Below are positions 18,252 to 26,282 of a DNA stretch of 64,000 bases, in pieces (the stretch's first letter is position 1; each line of letters opens with the position of its first letter). Position numbers and translations under genes: made by a program. The notes under the pieces are model-generated. The model had not been told where the DNA came from and made no database searches. It was given only the letters and a program-made list of their open reading frames with translations. The stretch is from Pseudomonas oryzagri (GTDB taxonomy: Bacteria > Pseudomonadota > Gammaproteobacteria > Pseudomonadales > Pseudomonadaceae): contig NZ_JAJHPU010000017.1 in assembly GCF_020831405.1 (NCBI RefSeq), positions 18,662 through 82,661 on the forward strand, given 5' to 3'.

Positions 18252-18268
18252 AGCAGCTTGTGTGCCAA
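18252..18268 (-). promoter_or_regulatory. Sigma-54 promoter of the dehydrogenase operon
   Basis: The minus strand reads TTGGCACACAAGCTGCT, with GG-N10-GC spacing. The leader to the first ATG is about 100 nt and contains an A-rich AACAGAACAA segment. Palindrome C is centred 111 bp upstream. Confidence 0.8.
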
Positions 18269-18354
18269 GCCCGAAAAACAATCACAAGCCATTGTTTTTA
18301 TTGATATTTATCGTGAATCTCAGGCTTTGCGGAACGCCCTGCCGACGCGTCCGC

Positions 18355-18404
18355 CTGTAAAAGCCCGGCCTTACAGCTGTAAAACGGTTGTAAGGGTATT
18401 ACAG
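18355..18404. promoter_or_regulatory. Palindromic upstream activating site C
   Basis: Contains TTACAGCTGTAA (18371-18382), identical to site A, flanked by CTGTAA (18355-18360) and a second inverted pair TTGTAA-N5-TTACAG (18388-18404). This is the richest of the three sites and serves the longest operon. Apart from this and the promoter, the 18144-18477 gap shows only a TATAGT -10-like box at 18442 for the divergent gene. Confidence 0.75.
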
Positions 18405-18477
18405 GCGATGAGCTGCTGCTGCCGACCGGCGGAAGCCGGCGTATAGTGCGCAGACCAGTCGCATGCGGGGTGTCCCC

Positions 18478-19038
18478 ATGCAGATCATCCTGACCCGCCA
18501 CGGCAAACCGGACTTGCACCTCGACTCCTGGTTCGCCCCGATGGCGATGGGCGACTGGCTTCGCCATTACGATCAGGCCGGGGTGGTCCCCGGCGCGGCG
18601 CCGGCCACCACCCGCGCCCAGGCGCAGGCCGCCCGGCTGGTGGCGAGCAGTACCCTGCCGCGCAGCGTGCAGTCGGCGCAGCGGCTGGCGCCGGAACGCG
18701 AGGTGCTGCGTGACCCGCTGTTCTGCGAGGCGGAAATACCCTGCCCCCCCTGGCCCAGTCCCCGCCTGCCACCGCTGGCGTGGAACGCCATGTTCCGTCT
18801 GTTCTGGGTCTACGGCTTCTCGCTGCCGACCGAGCCGCTGCCGCAGACCCGCTGGCGCGCCCACCAGGCGGCGCGGCGCCTGGTCGAGCTGGCCCGCGAG
18901 AACGACTCGGTGCTGCTGGTCGGCCATGGCCTGATGACCGTGCTGATCGCCCGCGAGTTGCTCGCCCTCGGCTGGCACGGGCCGAAGCGGCCGGTCGGCG
19001 GCTACTGGCACTGCGCCGTGTACCGCGAGATGGGCTGA
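18478..19038 (+). CDS. Histidine phosphatase superfamily protein
   Basis: The product has 186 residues. ATG 18478 is preferred because the protein then begins MQIILTRHGKPDL, placing the catalytic RHG motif right at the N-terminus as in the family; ATG 18463 is possible. The second histidine is in LLVGHGLMTVLI. Members are phosphoglycerate mutase-like phosphatases with varied substrates, not predictable here. It is divergent from the dehydrogenase operon and probably unrelated to it. Confidence 0.85.
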   Translation: MQIILTRHGKPDLHLDSWFAPMAMGDWLRHYDQAGVVPGAAPATTRAQAQAARLVASSTLPRSVQSAQRLAPEREVLRDPLFCEAEIPCPPWPSPRLPPLAWNAMFRLFWVYGFSLPTEPLPQTRWRAHQAARRLVELARENDSVLLVGHGLMTVLIARELLALGWHGPKRPVGGYWHCAVYREMG

Positions 19039-19107
19039 AAGCCGGCCTGGCGAACTGGCCCGCTTCCTGCAATCCAACCGGCTTTTCCCCTTGCCGGAAC
19101 CTTCGCC

Positions 19108-19551
19108 ATGGCCATCCGCCTCGCCACCCCCAACGACCTGCCGGCGCTGTGCGCCCTGCTCGACCAGTTGTTCGCCCAGGAGGCCGAGTTCTGCCCGGAC
19201 CGCGCCGCGCAGACGCGCGGGCTCGCGGCGATCATCGCCGACCCGCGGGTCGGCGAGATCCTCGTGGCGGTCGAGAACGGCCGCGTGCAGGCCATGGTCA
19301 ATCTGCTCTACACGGTGTCCACCGCTCTCGGCGCGCGGGTCGCGCTGCTCGAGGACATGGTGGTGGACACCGAGGCGCGCGGCGGCGGGCTCGGCTCGGC
19401 GCTCCTGGAGGCGGCCATCGCCCATGCCGAACAGCGCGGCTGTGGGCGCATCACCCTGCTCACCGATGGCGACAACCAGGCGGCGCAGCGCTTCTACCGG
19501 CGCCACGGTTTCCAGAGTTCCTCGATGCTGCCGATGCGCCGGGCGCTGTGA
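19108..19551 (+). CDS. GNAT-family N-acetyltransferase
   Basis: The product has 147 residues. The acetyl-CoA-binding motif A is EDMVVDTEARGGGLGSALLEAAI, and motif B is QAAQRFYRRHGFQSS. This is a single GNAT domain with no other features; the acceptor is unknown. It lies 69 bp after the phosphatase, same strand, and may be co-transcribed. Confidence 0.85.
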   Translation: MAIRLATPNDLPALCALLDQLFAQEAEFCPDRAAQTRGLAAIIADPRVGEILVAVENGRVQAMVNLLYTVSTALGARVALLEDMVVDTEARGGGLGSALLEAAIAHAEQRGCGRITLLTDGDNQAAQRFYRRHGFQSSSMLPMRRAL

Positions 19552-19627
19552 AGCTGGACTAGTCTGCAGAACGACAAGGGCGCGCGACGCGGCGGCACCG
19601 CCGGTCCCGCCCGGGAGGCAGGCGACC

Positions 19628-20083
19628 ATGACGCTTCACACCTGGCTACTGCTCGCCGGCGCGGTGCTCGCCGTCACCGGCTGCGCGTCCCCTGGCGACG
19701 ACGGGCAGCGGCAGATCCTCGACGTTCCGCTGCAGGCGACGCGCTACAACGCCGGCGAAATCGCCCGCGCCACCCTGGTCGGCCAGGGCGAACGCACCGG
19801 CATCACCTTCTTCGTCGGCGGCGTGCCCTCCGGCACCGCGCGGCCGGTGCACCTGTACAGCTTCATCTACCCGGGGCGCTGCACCCAGCTGGGCAGCCAG
19901 CCGGCCTGGGAGATGAACGAGATCGTGCTCGCCACCCGCATCGGCGTCGCCCAGGCCGGCTGGCGGCTGAACAAGTGGGTGGAGGTGCCCCTCGCGCAAC
20001 TGCGCGGCGGCCGCTACAGCCTGCTGGTGCGCGCCAGCCCGATCGACGGCGGGCGCGATCTGTTCTGCGGGGAAATCGACTAG
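19628..20083 (+). CDS. Small lipoprotein of unknown function
   Basis: The product has 151 residues; ATG 19628 follows GGGAGG. The lipobox is LAVTGC with the modified cysteine near residue 19. The mature part is beta-rich, with paired cysteines (PGRCTQLG and LFCGEID). I do not recognise the family. Its TAG stop codon shares its last base with the first base of the MITE-like element that follows, so the present C-terminus may have been set by the insertion. Confidence 0.75.
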   Translation: MTLHTWLLLAGAVLAVTGCASPGDDGQRQILDVPLQATRYNAGEIARATLVGQGERTGITFFVGGVPSGTARPVHLYSFIYPGRCTQLGSQPAWEMNEIVLATRIGVAQAGWRLNKWVEVPLAQLRGGRYSLLVRASPIDGGRDLFCGEID

Positions 20084-20258
20084 TGGCCTGTGCGATTAGT
20101 TGGTTAACTCAAGTTCGGATGCCCCTTTACTCAACCAAATAATAGTTCCGAGACAAGGCGCCGCGACGAGTCATAGCAGGGCTATGGCGAGGAGTGGCAA
20201 CGCAGTATCGGGGCCATGGGCGCCGAAATTGACTAACTGAACTAACCAAACAGGCCAC
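20083..20258. mobile_element. MITE-like element, copy 1 (176 bp, 19-bp terminal inverted repeats)
   Basis: The ends 20083-20101 and 20240-20258 form an inverted repeat matching at 16 of 19 positions, starting GTGGCCTGT. No ORF lies inside. The internal sequence (CAAGTTCGGATGC, GGCGCCGCGACGAGTCAT, CGAAATTGAC) recurs in the element at 23280-23420. No target-site duplication is obvious. Confidence 0.75.
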
Positions 20259-20265
20259 TTGCTGT

Positions 20266-21018
20266 TCACGGCTCGTGCGGCGGCTCCAGCAGCGGGCCGA
20301 GCAGCGCGCACATGCTGCGCCAGTGCGAGCCCTGCCAGTACAGGCGCTGGCAAGCGTCGCAGCCGAGGAAGTGCGAGTAGAGCATGGCCGCGCGCGGCGG
20401 CACGCGCGTGCGGGCCAGCTCGGGGTCGACCTCGTGCAGCGGCAGGTTGCAGTGCACGCACAGGCTGAACGGCCGCGCGCTGCGCGCGAGGTCGAGGCGT
20501 TCGAACAGCTCGCGCAGCTGCAGCGCCGGCTTGAGCGCATGCACGTAGCAGCCGTGGCTGACCAGGCGCCGCTTGAGCAGTTCGCGGTCGCGGGTCAGCA
20601 CGATGCGCCGCTGCGCGGCGGCCAGTTCGGCGATCTGGCCGTCCTCGAAATTGTTGTCGTAGAGGGTATCGAAGCCGCTCATGCGCAGCAGGCTGGCCAG
20701 CCCGCCGAGGTGGGCGTCGGCGATGAAGCGCAGCTCGCGCAGCGGCTGGGCGCGCACCTTGAGCAGCGGGCGGATGTCCAGCGCCTCGAAGCGCGGATAG
20801 ACGGCCACCCGGTCGCCGTCGGCGACCTGGCGGGCGAAGTCCACCGAGTCGCCGTTGACCAGGATCAGCTCGACCTCGGTGTGCGGCACGCCGAGCGCCT
20901 CGATCATGTGCTTGACCGTGGCCGCCCGTGCGCACGCGCAGGTGAACGCCTGCCCGCGCCGCTCGGCGGGCAGGAAGTCGTTGAGTTCCTCGTAGAAGCG
21001 GAAAGTCGCGCTGACCAT
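20266..21018 (-). CDS. Ubiquitin-like/ThiS-fold domain fused to Mut7-C RNase domain
   Basis: The product has 250 residues. Residues 1-80 look like a beta-grasp (ThiS/MoaD-like) domain (TFRFYEELNDFLP, VNGDSVDFARQVADGDRVAVYP). Residues 90-245 are the Mut7-C PIN-like RNase domain (FIADAHLGGLASLLRMSGFDTLYDN, VLTRDRELL) ending in a four-cysteine zinc ribbon (CVHCNLPL ... CDACQRLYW). This fusion is known as a widespread uncharacterised bacterial family. The RNA target is unknown. It stands alone. Confidence 0.85.
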   Translation of the reverse strand: MVSATFRFYEELNDFLPAERRGQAFTCACARAATVKHMIEALGVPHTEVELILVNGDSVDFARQVADGDRVAVYPRFEALDIRPLLKVRAQPLRELRFIADAHLGGLASLLRMSGFDTLYDNNFEDGQIAELAAAQRRIVLTRDRELLKRRLVSHGCYVHALKPALQLRELFERLDLARSARPFSLCVHCNLPLHEVDPELARTRVPPRAAMLYSHFLGCDACQRLYWQGSHWRSMCALLGPLLEPPHEP

Positions 21019-21052
21019 CCTCGAAGTATGGCAGCGCTGAGCCGCCGGCGGC

Positions 21053-21997
21053 TCAGCGCGTGGCGATAAGGCGCAGGTGCTTGTGCTGGTACATCAGCCG
21101 GTCGGCCCGATCCCAGGCGTCCTGGAGGCCGCGGCCCGCCTCGCGCTGGGCGAGGCCGATGGAGGCGCGGATGCCGGCGCTGTCCAGCTCCGCCTCGATG
21201 CGCCGGCGCAGCGTCTCGCCGCCGGCGCGGTTGCAGCCGACGCAGATGATGCCGAACTCGTCGCCGCCCAGGCGCGCGACTATGTCCACCTCGCGCACCG
21301 CCAGGCGCAGCGCCAGCGCGGTGCGCACGATCAGCGCATCGCCGGCGGCGTGGCCCTGGCTATCGTTGACCCGCTTCAGCTCGTCGAGATCGATCACCAG
21401 CACCGCCGCCGCATGGCCGTAGCGCCGGCAGCGCGCCTCTTCGGCCTCGAGCAGCTGCGTCCAGCCGCCGCGGTTGTACAGGTGGGTCATGGCGTCGGTC
21501 AGCGCCTCGGCCTGGAAACGCTCGGCACGGCGCGCCTCCTCGGCGATGCGCAGCTCCAGCTGCAGGGTGGTGCTGAGCATCTCGCCCAGCTGCGCCAGCA
21601 ACGGCAGCTCGGCGAGGATCGCCTCCGGCTGCGGACGCGGGTCGATGGCGCACAAAGTGCCGAACACGCTGCCGTCGGCACGCAGCAGCGGCACGCCGAG
21701 GTAGGCGCCGATCACCAGGCTGCAGCCGAGCGCGGCCGCCGCGTAGGCCGGCACCTGGGTTACGTCCGGCGCGATGTGCGGACCGTTGCCACGCACCATC
21801 TGCGCGCAGTAGGAGTCGGACCATTGGAATGGCGTGCCCGGGGCGATGCCGTAGCCGCGGTCGTCGGCCAACAGCACCAGGCCCTCGTCGCCCTCGACCC
21901 GGGTAACCATCCACAGGTCGAAACCGAGCCGCTCGCGCAGGAAGGCCATCACGGCCCGCGCCGAGGCTTCGAATTCGCAAAAGTTGAGGGTATCCAT
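21053..21997 (-). CDS. GAF-GGDEF diguanylate cyclase
   Basis: The product has 314 residues; ATG 21997 with GAAGGA upstream. A GAF domain covers about 5-155 (IAPDVTQVPAYAAAALGCSLVIGAYLGVPL). The GGDEF domain covers about 165-312, with intact ARLGGDEFGI and the inhibitory RxxD site (REVD, five residues before GGDEF). It should make cyclic di-GMP in response to a GAF-sensed signal and be product-inhibited. No EAL domain is present. The upstream 22000-22250 gap holds nothing else recognisable. Confidence 0.9.
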   Translation of the reverse strand: MDTLNFCEFEASARAVMAFLRERLGFDLWMVTRVEGDEGLVLLADDRGYGIAPGTPFQWSDSYCAQMVRGNGPHIAPDVTQVPAYAAAALGCSLVIGAYLGVPLLRADGSVFGTLCAIDPRPQPEAILAELPLLAQLGEMLSTTLQLELRIAEEARRAERFQAEALTDAMTHLYNRGGWTQLLEAEEARCRRYGHAAAVLVIDLDELKRVNDSQGHAAGDALIVRTALALRLAVREVDIVARLGGDEFGIICVGCNRAGGETLRRRIEAELDSAGIRASIGLAQREAGRGLQDAWDRADRLMYQHKHLRLIATR

Positions 21998-22251
21998 CGC
22001 GTTTCCTTCGTCCCCTGAATGAAAAACCGCTGGACTGTGGCCACCGCTCTTCCCACCAGGCGCCGGGCGAGCGCCTAAACTGGGAATCGAACGGGTGCAT
22101 CCGGGGGTACGACCGACACGCGGCACGACCGCCGACCCAAAAGATGGCCCGGCAACCGACCTGATCGCTGTCGGCTATTCAAAGCGTATCAGCCAAGTCC
22201 GAAAATGCGACCGCAACCGGCCCGGTTTTCGTCTTCTGCGGAGGAGATCGC

Positions 22252-23271
22252 ATGTCCGGCCACGATCCCAGCGAGCTCGTCGAGCTGGAACGGCTGCTCG
22301 ACAAGCTCGGTCACCTGCTGCACACGCGCGAGCTGTGCCGGGTGACGGTAGGCGAACGACAGTTGCCGGTGTACGCCATCAGCCTCGGCAACCCGGCGCC
22401 GGAGGCCCCGGCGGTCGGCTATTTCGGCGGAGTGCACGGCCTGGAGCGGATCGGCGCCAGCGTGGTGCTGGCCTTCCTGCGCAGCGTCGCGGCGCGGCTG
22501 AGCTGGGACACCCTGCTGCTGCAACAACTCGAGCGCATGCGCATGGTGTTCATGCCGGTGGTCAATCCCGGCGGGCTGTGGCGCGGCACCCGCGCCAACC
22601 CGCAGGGCGTCGACCTGATGCGCAACGCGCCGGTGGAGGCCGAGCAGCGCGCCGCCTTCCTGGTCGGCGGCCAGCGCCTGAGCGCGCGGCTGCCCTGGTA
22701 TCGCGGTCCGCGCAGCGCACCGATGCAGGCCGAGAGCCAGGCGCTGTGCACGGTGGTCGAGGAGGAACTGCTCAGCCACCGCTTCAGCATCGCGGTGGAC
22801 TGCCACTCGGGCTTCGGCCTGCACGACCGCATCTGGTTTCCCTACGCGGGCACCCGCACGCCCATCCCGCACCTGGCGGAAATCCACGCCCTGAGCGAGG
22901 TGCTCGACCAGACCCACTGCTACCATCCCTATCTGTTCGAGCCGCAGAGCTGCCAGTACCTGACCCACGGCGACCTCTGGGACCACCTGTACCGGCGCGC
23001 CTGCGGCGACCCGCAGCGGGTGCACCTGCCGCTGACCCTGGAGATGGGCTCCTGGCTGTGGGTGAAGAAGAACCCGCGCCAGCTGTTGTCCCTGCAGGGC
23101 CTGTTCAACCCGCTGCTCGATCACCGCGAGGCGCGCGTGCTGCGTCGTCAGGTGGAATGGCTGGATTTCGTCGGCCGCGCTGCCTGCGGCCACCGCGGCT
23201 GGTGCCCGGTCGGCGAGGCGCGCGAGCAGCACCGCCAGCAGGCGCTGCAGCGCTGGTATCCATGGCACTAG
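22252..23271 (+). CDS. M14-family zinc carboxypeptidase-like protein
   Basis: The product has 339 residues; ATG 22252 follows GGAGGAG. Zinc ligands appear in GGVHGLERIG (HxxE) and VDCHSGFG (His). The substrate-binding VNPGGLWRGTRANPQGVDLMRNAP and the catalytic Glu in LEMGSW complete the M14 set. Similar proteins are annotated as succinylglutamate desuccinylase or DUF2817-type peptidases. It lacks a signal peptide, so it is cytoplasmic. The second copy of the MITE-like repeat follows it directly. Confidence 0.8.
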   Translation: MSGHDPSELVELERLLDKLGHLLHTRELCRVTVGERQLPVYAISLGNPAPEAPAVGYFGGVHGLERIGASVVLAFLRSVAARLSWDTLLLQQLERMRMVFMPVVNPGGLWRGTRANPQGVDLMRNAPVEAEQRAAFLVGGQRLSARLPWYRGPRSAPMQAESQALCTVVEEELLSHRFSIAVDCHSGFGLHDRIWFPYAGTRTPIPHLAEIHALSEVLDQTHCYHPYLFEPQSCQYLTHGDLWDHLYRRACGDPQRVHLPLTLEMGSWLWVKKNPRQLLSLQGLFNPLLDHREARVLRRQVEWLDFVGRAACGHRGWCPVGEAREQHRQQALQRWYPWH

Positions 23272-23279
23272 GGGCCGGC

Positions 23280-23420
23280 GCGGTGCGTGACCTGACGCAG
23301 GTTCGGATGCGCGGGACTGCGCGACCCGGCGCCGCGCCGCGTCATGGCAGGACGCTGACGAGGCGGAGCAACCCGGCCTCGGCGCCGCGGGAGCCGAGAT
23401 TGACCAATCGAACAGGCCAC
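23280..23420. mobile_element. MITE-like element, copy 2 (diverged)
   Basis: It shares with copy 1, in the same order, CAGGTTCGGATGC, GGCGCCGCGCCGCGTCAT, GAGATTGAC and the right end ACAGGCCAC. The left end is degraded, so the left boundary is approximate. It ends 5 bp before the ATG of the next gene, in the place of a normal ribosome binding site. Confidence 0.6.
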
Positions 23421-23425
23421 TACAC

Positions 23426-24193
23426 ATGGCGACCTGGATCCTGCTGCGCGGCCTGACCCGCGAGAGCGGCCACTGGGGCGAGTTCCCCGCCGCGCTGGCG
23501 GCGCGTCTGCCCGACGCGCGCACCCTCACCCTCGATCTGCCCGGCAATGGGGGCCGCCACCGCGAGGCGAGCCCGGCGGCGGTGGCCGGCATGCTCGCCG
23601 CCTGCCGCGCCGAGCTGGCCGCGCAGGGCGTCGCCGGTCCGGTGCACCTCTTGGCCATGTCGCTGGGCGCGATGGTCGCGCTGGCCTGGGCCGCCGCCCA
23701 TCCCGCCGAGGTGGCCGGCGCCGTGCTGATCAACAGCAGCTTCGCCGGCCTCAGCCCGTTCCATCGCCGCCTGCGCCCGGCGAGCTACCCCATCCTGCTC
23801 GGCGTGCTGACCGGTACCGACGCCCGCGCGCGCGAGTCGGCCATCCTGCGCCTGACCAGCGCACGCGCCGATCCGGCGGTGCTGGATGCCTGGGTCGCGC
23901 TGCGCCACAACCACCCGGTCAGCCCCGCCAACGCCCTGCGCCAGCTGGCCGCCGCGGCGCGCTTTCGCCTGCCGGCGCAGCGCCCGCAGGTTCCGCTGCT
24001 GGTGCTCAGCGGTCACCGCGACGCGCTGGTCGATCCGCGCTGCTCGGCAGCGCTGGCCGCGCGCTGGCGCCTGCCGCACGCCGAACACCCCGCCGCCGGC
24101 CACGACCTGCCGCTGGACGACGGCCACTGGGTGGCCGAGCGCATCGCCGAGTGGCTGCAGGTGCGCGCCGTCCCGCACTGCAGCGCCGGGTGA
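23426..24193 (+). CDS. Alpha/beta hydrolase
   Basis: The product has 255 residues. The nucleophile elbow is AMSLGAM (Ser near residue 77), the acid is probably Asp in LSGHRDALVD, and the base His is in AGHDLPLDDGHW. It belongs to the hydrolase-1 type family with the small residue before the nucleophile changed to Ala. The substrate is unknown. There is no convincing Shine-Dalgarno sequence, since the MITE-like element ends 5 bp before the ATG. A later start cannot be excluded, but the conserved ILLRGLTRESGHWGEF segment argues for this one. Confidence 0.85.
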   Translation: MATWILLRGLTRESGHWGEFPAALAARLPDARTLTLDLPGNGGRHREASPAAVAGMLAACRAELAAQGVAGPVHLLAMSLGAMVALAWAAAHPAEVAGAVLINSSFAGLSPFHRRLRPASYPILLGVLTGTDARARESAILRLTSARADPAVLDAWVALRHNHPVSPANALRQLAAAARFRLPAQRPQVPLLVLSGHRDALVDPRCSAALAARWRLPHAEHPAAGHDLPLDDGHWVAERIAEWLQVRAVPHCSAG

Positions 24194-24287
24194 ATGGCCG
24201 GCCGATAGCGCCGAGCCCGTCCCTTTGCCACGCAGCGGTCTTCGCCCTTCGCCCGGGTCAGGCGGGACGGAGACGACCACCTGCGAG

Positions 24288-25220
24288 CTACCCCAGTACC
24301 GTGGGCTCCCCTTCGCGCAGTCCGTTCCCGACCTGCCCGGAGGTGCGCTTTCTCACCCACTTCAGTTCGCTGACGATCACTCCCGCCACGATCAAGGCGC
24401 CGCCCAGAACGGCGAGGAGGGGCAGCCGCTCGCCTGCCAGCCTGCCCACGATGCCTGCCCAAACCGGCTCGCCGGCGTAGATCAGCGTGGCCCGGGTCGG
24501 CGACACGGACTTCTGCGCCCAGTTCATGGTGAGCTGGATCAGCGCACTGGCCAGCCCCAACCCGCCGGCCAGTGCGATCAGCGTCCAGGAGAACGGCGGG
24601 AGCGGCTCGCCGGCGACCGGCATGCAGGCGAAGGCAAGCGCGGAGGCCACCAGCAGCTGGATGACGGTCACCCGGCGGATATCCACGCTGCCGGCGAAAC
24701 GGCCGATGAGCAGGATCTCTGCGGCGATCGCCAAGGCGCTCACCAGGGTCAGCAGCTCCCCCCTGCCGGCTTCGAGGCCGCCGGCCTGCGGGCCGGCCAG
24801 CAGTACCAGTCCGCTGAAGGCCAGGGCGATGCCGACCCAGGCCATCGCTCGGGGCGGCTGGCGGAGAATGGCCCACTGCAGCAGGGGCACCATGGGCACG
24901 TACAGGGCGGTGATGAAGGCGGACTTGCTGCTGGAGATGGTCTGCAGGCCCATGGTTTGCAGCTCGTAGCCGAGGAAGATCGCGATGCCGATGGCCGCCC
25001 CCGCCATCAGCTCCCTGACCGTCAGCCCTTTGAGGACGTGCAGCGAGAGCATGAGGGTGCACAGGGCCGCGACGGCGAAGCGCAGCCCCACGAAGAACAG
25101 CGGACCGCTCGCGGCGAGGGCATACTGCACAGCCAGAAAAGTGCCGCCCCAGACCATGGTGACCAGGATCAACGCGACTTCCTGGCGGCTGAGCGCCAAG
25201 CCCAGATGCTTGATTGCCAT
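24288..25220 (-). CDS. EamA-family (DMT) transporter
   Basis: The product has 310 residues; ATG 25220 immediately follows a GTG, behind AGGGGTGA. Ten predicted membrane helices form two EamA repeats (e.g. ILVTMVWGGTFLAVQYAL, ATLIYAGEPVWAGIVGRLAG). Such proteins export amino acids or other metabolites. It is divergent from an XRE-cupin regulator, with a duplicated palindrome between them that probably controls both. Confidence 0.9.
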   Translation of the reverse strand: MAIKHLGLALSRQEVALILVTMVWGGTFLAVQYALAASGPLFFVGLRFAVAALCTLMLSLHVLKGLTVRELMAGAAIGIAIFLGYELQTMGLQTISSSKSAFITALYVPMVPLLQWAILRQPPRAMAWVGIALAFSGLVLLAGPQAGGLEAGRGELLTLVSALAIAAEILLIGRFAGSVDIRRVTVIQLLVASALAFACMPVAGEPLPPFSWTLIALAGGLGLASALIQLTMNWAQKSVSPTRATLIYAGEPVWAGIVGRLAGERLPLLAVLGGALIVAGVIVSELKWVRKRTSGQVGNGLREGEPTVLG

Positions 25221-25239
25221 CACTCACCCCTGTAGCAAA

Positions 25240-25279
25240 GTGCAGAATATTGCACATTATGAGGTGCAGAATATTGCAC
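25240..25279. promoter_or_regulatory. Duplicated 16-bp palindromic operator between EamA and XRE-cupin genes
   Basis: GTGCAGAATATTGCAC occurs exactly twice, at 25240-25255 and 25264-25279, 24 bp apart. The second copy overlaps the start region of the regulator gene, suggesting autoregulation. Confidence 0.75.
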
Positions 25280-25831
25280 AATCAATCCGAAGATGAAGTC
25301 TTGTCCCACGTCGGCGCGAATGTGCGCCGGCTCCGGCTGCAGAACGGCCTGAGTCAGGTCGCCCTGGCCGAAGCCGCGGGCATCAGCAGACGCACGCTGA
25401 TCGGCGTCGAAGCCGGCGACGCCAACGTCAGCCTTACCGGGCTGAACCGGATCGCCACGGCGCTGGGCGTCAGCTTCTCCGAGATCGTGCGCGAGGCCGG
25501 CACGGATCCGGCGCAGCCCATCCACGCGCTGACCTGGAAGGGCCGGTCGAAGCTCAGCCGGTCGGTCCTGCTCGGTTCGGCGCCCGCCCGGCACGAGGCC
25601 GAACTGTGGGACTGGGTCATGGATGTCGGCGAGAAGTACGTCGCCGAGCCCGATCCCAAGGACTGGCGCGAGATGATCTACGTGGTCGAGGGCACCCTGC
25701 GGATCACCCTGAGCGAAACGCCGCATACGCTGCGCAAGGGCGACTTCCAGGTCATCGACACCTCGCAGCCCTACGAGTACGAAAACATCGGCAGCGATGT
25801 TCTCCACTTCATTCGCACCGTGGTCTATTGA
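25259..25831 (+). CDS. XRE-family regulator with C-terminal cupin domain
   Basis: The helix-turn-helix is near residues 20-75 (VRRLRLQNGLSQVALAEAAGISRRTLIGVEAG), followed by a cupin (MIYVVEGTLRITLSETPHTLRKGDFQVI). About 190 residues from ATG 25259. The frame also extends to 25214, and a TTG at 25274 is possible. The operator copy at 25264-25279 lies within the first codons if ATG 25259 is used, so the true start is uncertain. Such proteins commonly regulate a neighbouring exporter or amino acid enzyme gene; here EamA is divergent. Confidence 0.85.
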   Translation: MRCRILHNQSEDEVLSHVGANVRRLRLQNGLSQVALAEAAGISRRTLIGVEAGDANVSLTGLNRIATALGVSFSEIVREAGTDPAQPIHALTWKGRSKLSRSVLLGSAPARHEAELWDWVMDVGEKYVAEPDPKDWREMIYVVEGTLRITLSETPHTLRKGDFQVIDTSQPYEYENIGSDVLHFIRTVVY

Positions 25832-25838
25832 GATCGAT

Positions 25839-25862
25839 GCGGCAGCCGGGAGGGGCTGCCGC
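25839..25862 (+). terminator. Hairpin after the XRE-cupin gene
   Basis: A 9-bp GC stem (25839-25847 with 25854-25862) lies 7 bp after the stop, with no T tract. Weak terminator candidate. Confidence 0.3.
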
Positions 25863-25966
25863 CGGAAATGATGTGCGCGGGCGGGCCGACTTCGCTCGCA
25901 AGGCTCGAGCGGCCCGCGGCCATTCCCTCGCGCGGCCACCGGCAGCGGTTGCGAGCGCTTATCCCG

Positions 25967-26212
25967 GTTGCACCGCCCCTCCCTAGCGAACAACTCCACC
26001 CCTGGGTGCAACCCATAACCCACCCATCATAAAACCGGGTTTCACCACTACCCTCTTCCGGCAACCCGACCAGCGCCCTCGCGGGGCGGGCGATTTCACC
26101 TATCCTTCCTCCAGGCCCGCACCCGGCGCCACCGCCGCCACCGGCCCGCGCAGCGCACTCGCTTGTACAACTCGTCGGTACGCCACGGGCAAAAAGGTTG
26201 CACCGGGTTGCA
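25967..26212. promoter_or_regulatory. Four GTTGCA sites upstream of putA (probable PutA operators)
   Basis: GTTGCA occurs at 25967-25972, 26197-26202 and 26207-26212, and in reverse (TGCAAC) at 26007-26012. The ribbon-helix-helix domain of E. coli PutA is known to bind GTTGCA in the put control region. The two sites nearest the gene are spaced exactly 10 bp, one helical turn. The 450-bp gap 25832-26282 shows no gene. An ACAACAAGA tract at 26262-26270 is a weak Crc-like motif. Confidence 0.65.
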
Positions 26213-26282
26213 CCTGATCGCGGATTGCGCTTAATCTTCCGCCACGCACCACCTGCGCCCCACAACAAGACAGGACTCCGCC

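Noticed and set aside
18035-18292. Upstream ORF in the leader of the dehydrogenase operon
   Set aside because: The ATG at about 18205 has no ribosome binding site and reads into Pro/Ala-rich nonsense over the Tat gene.
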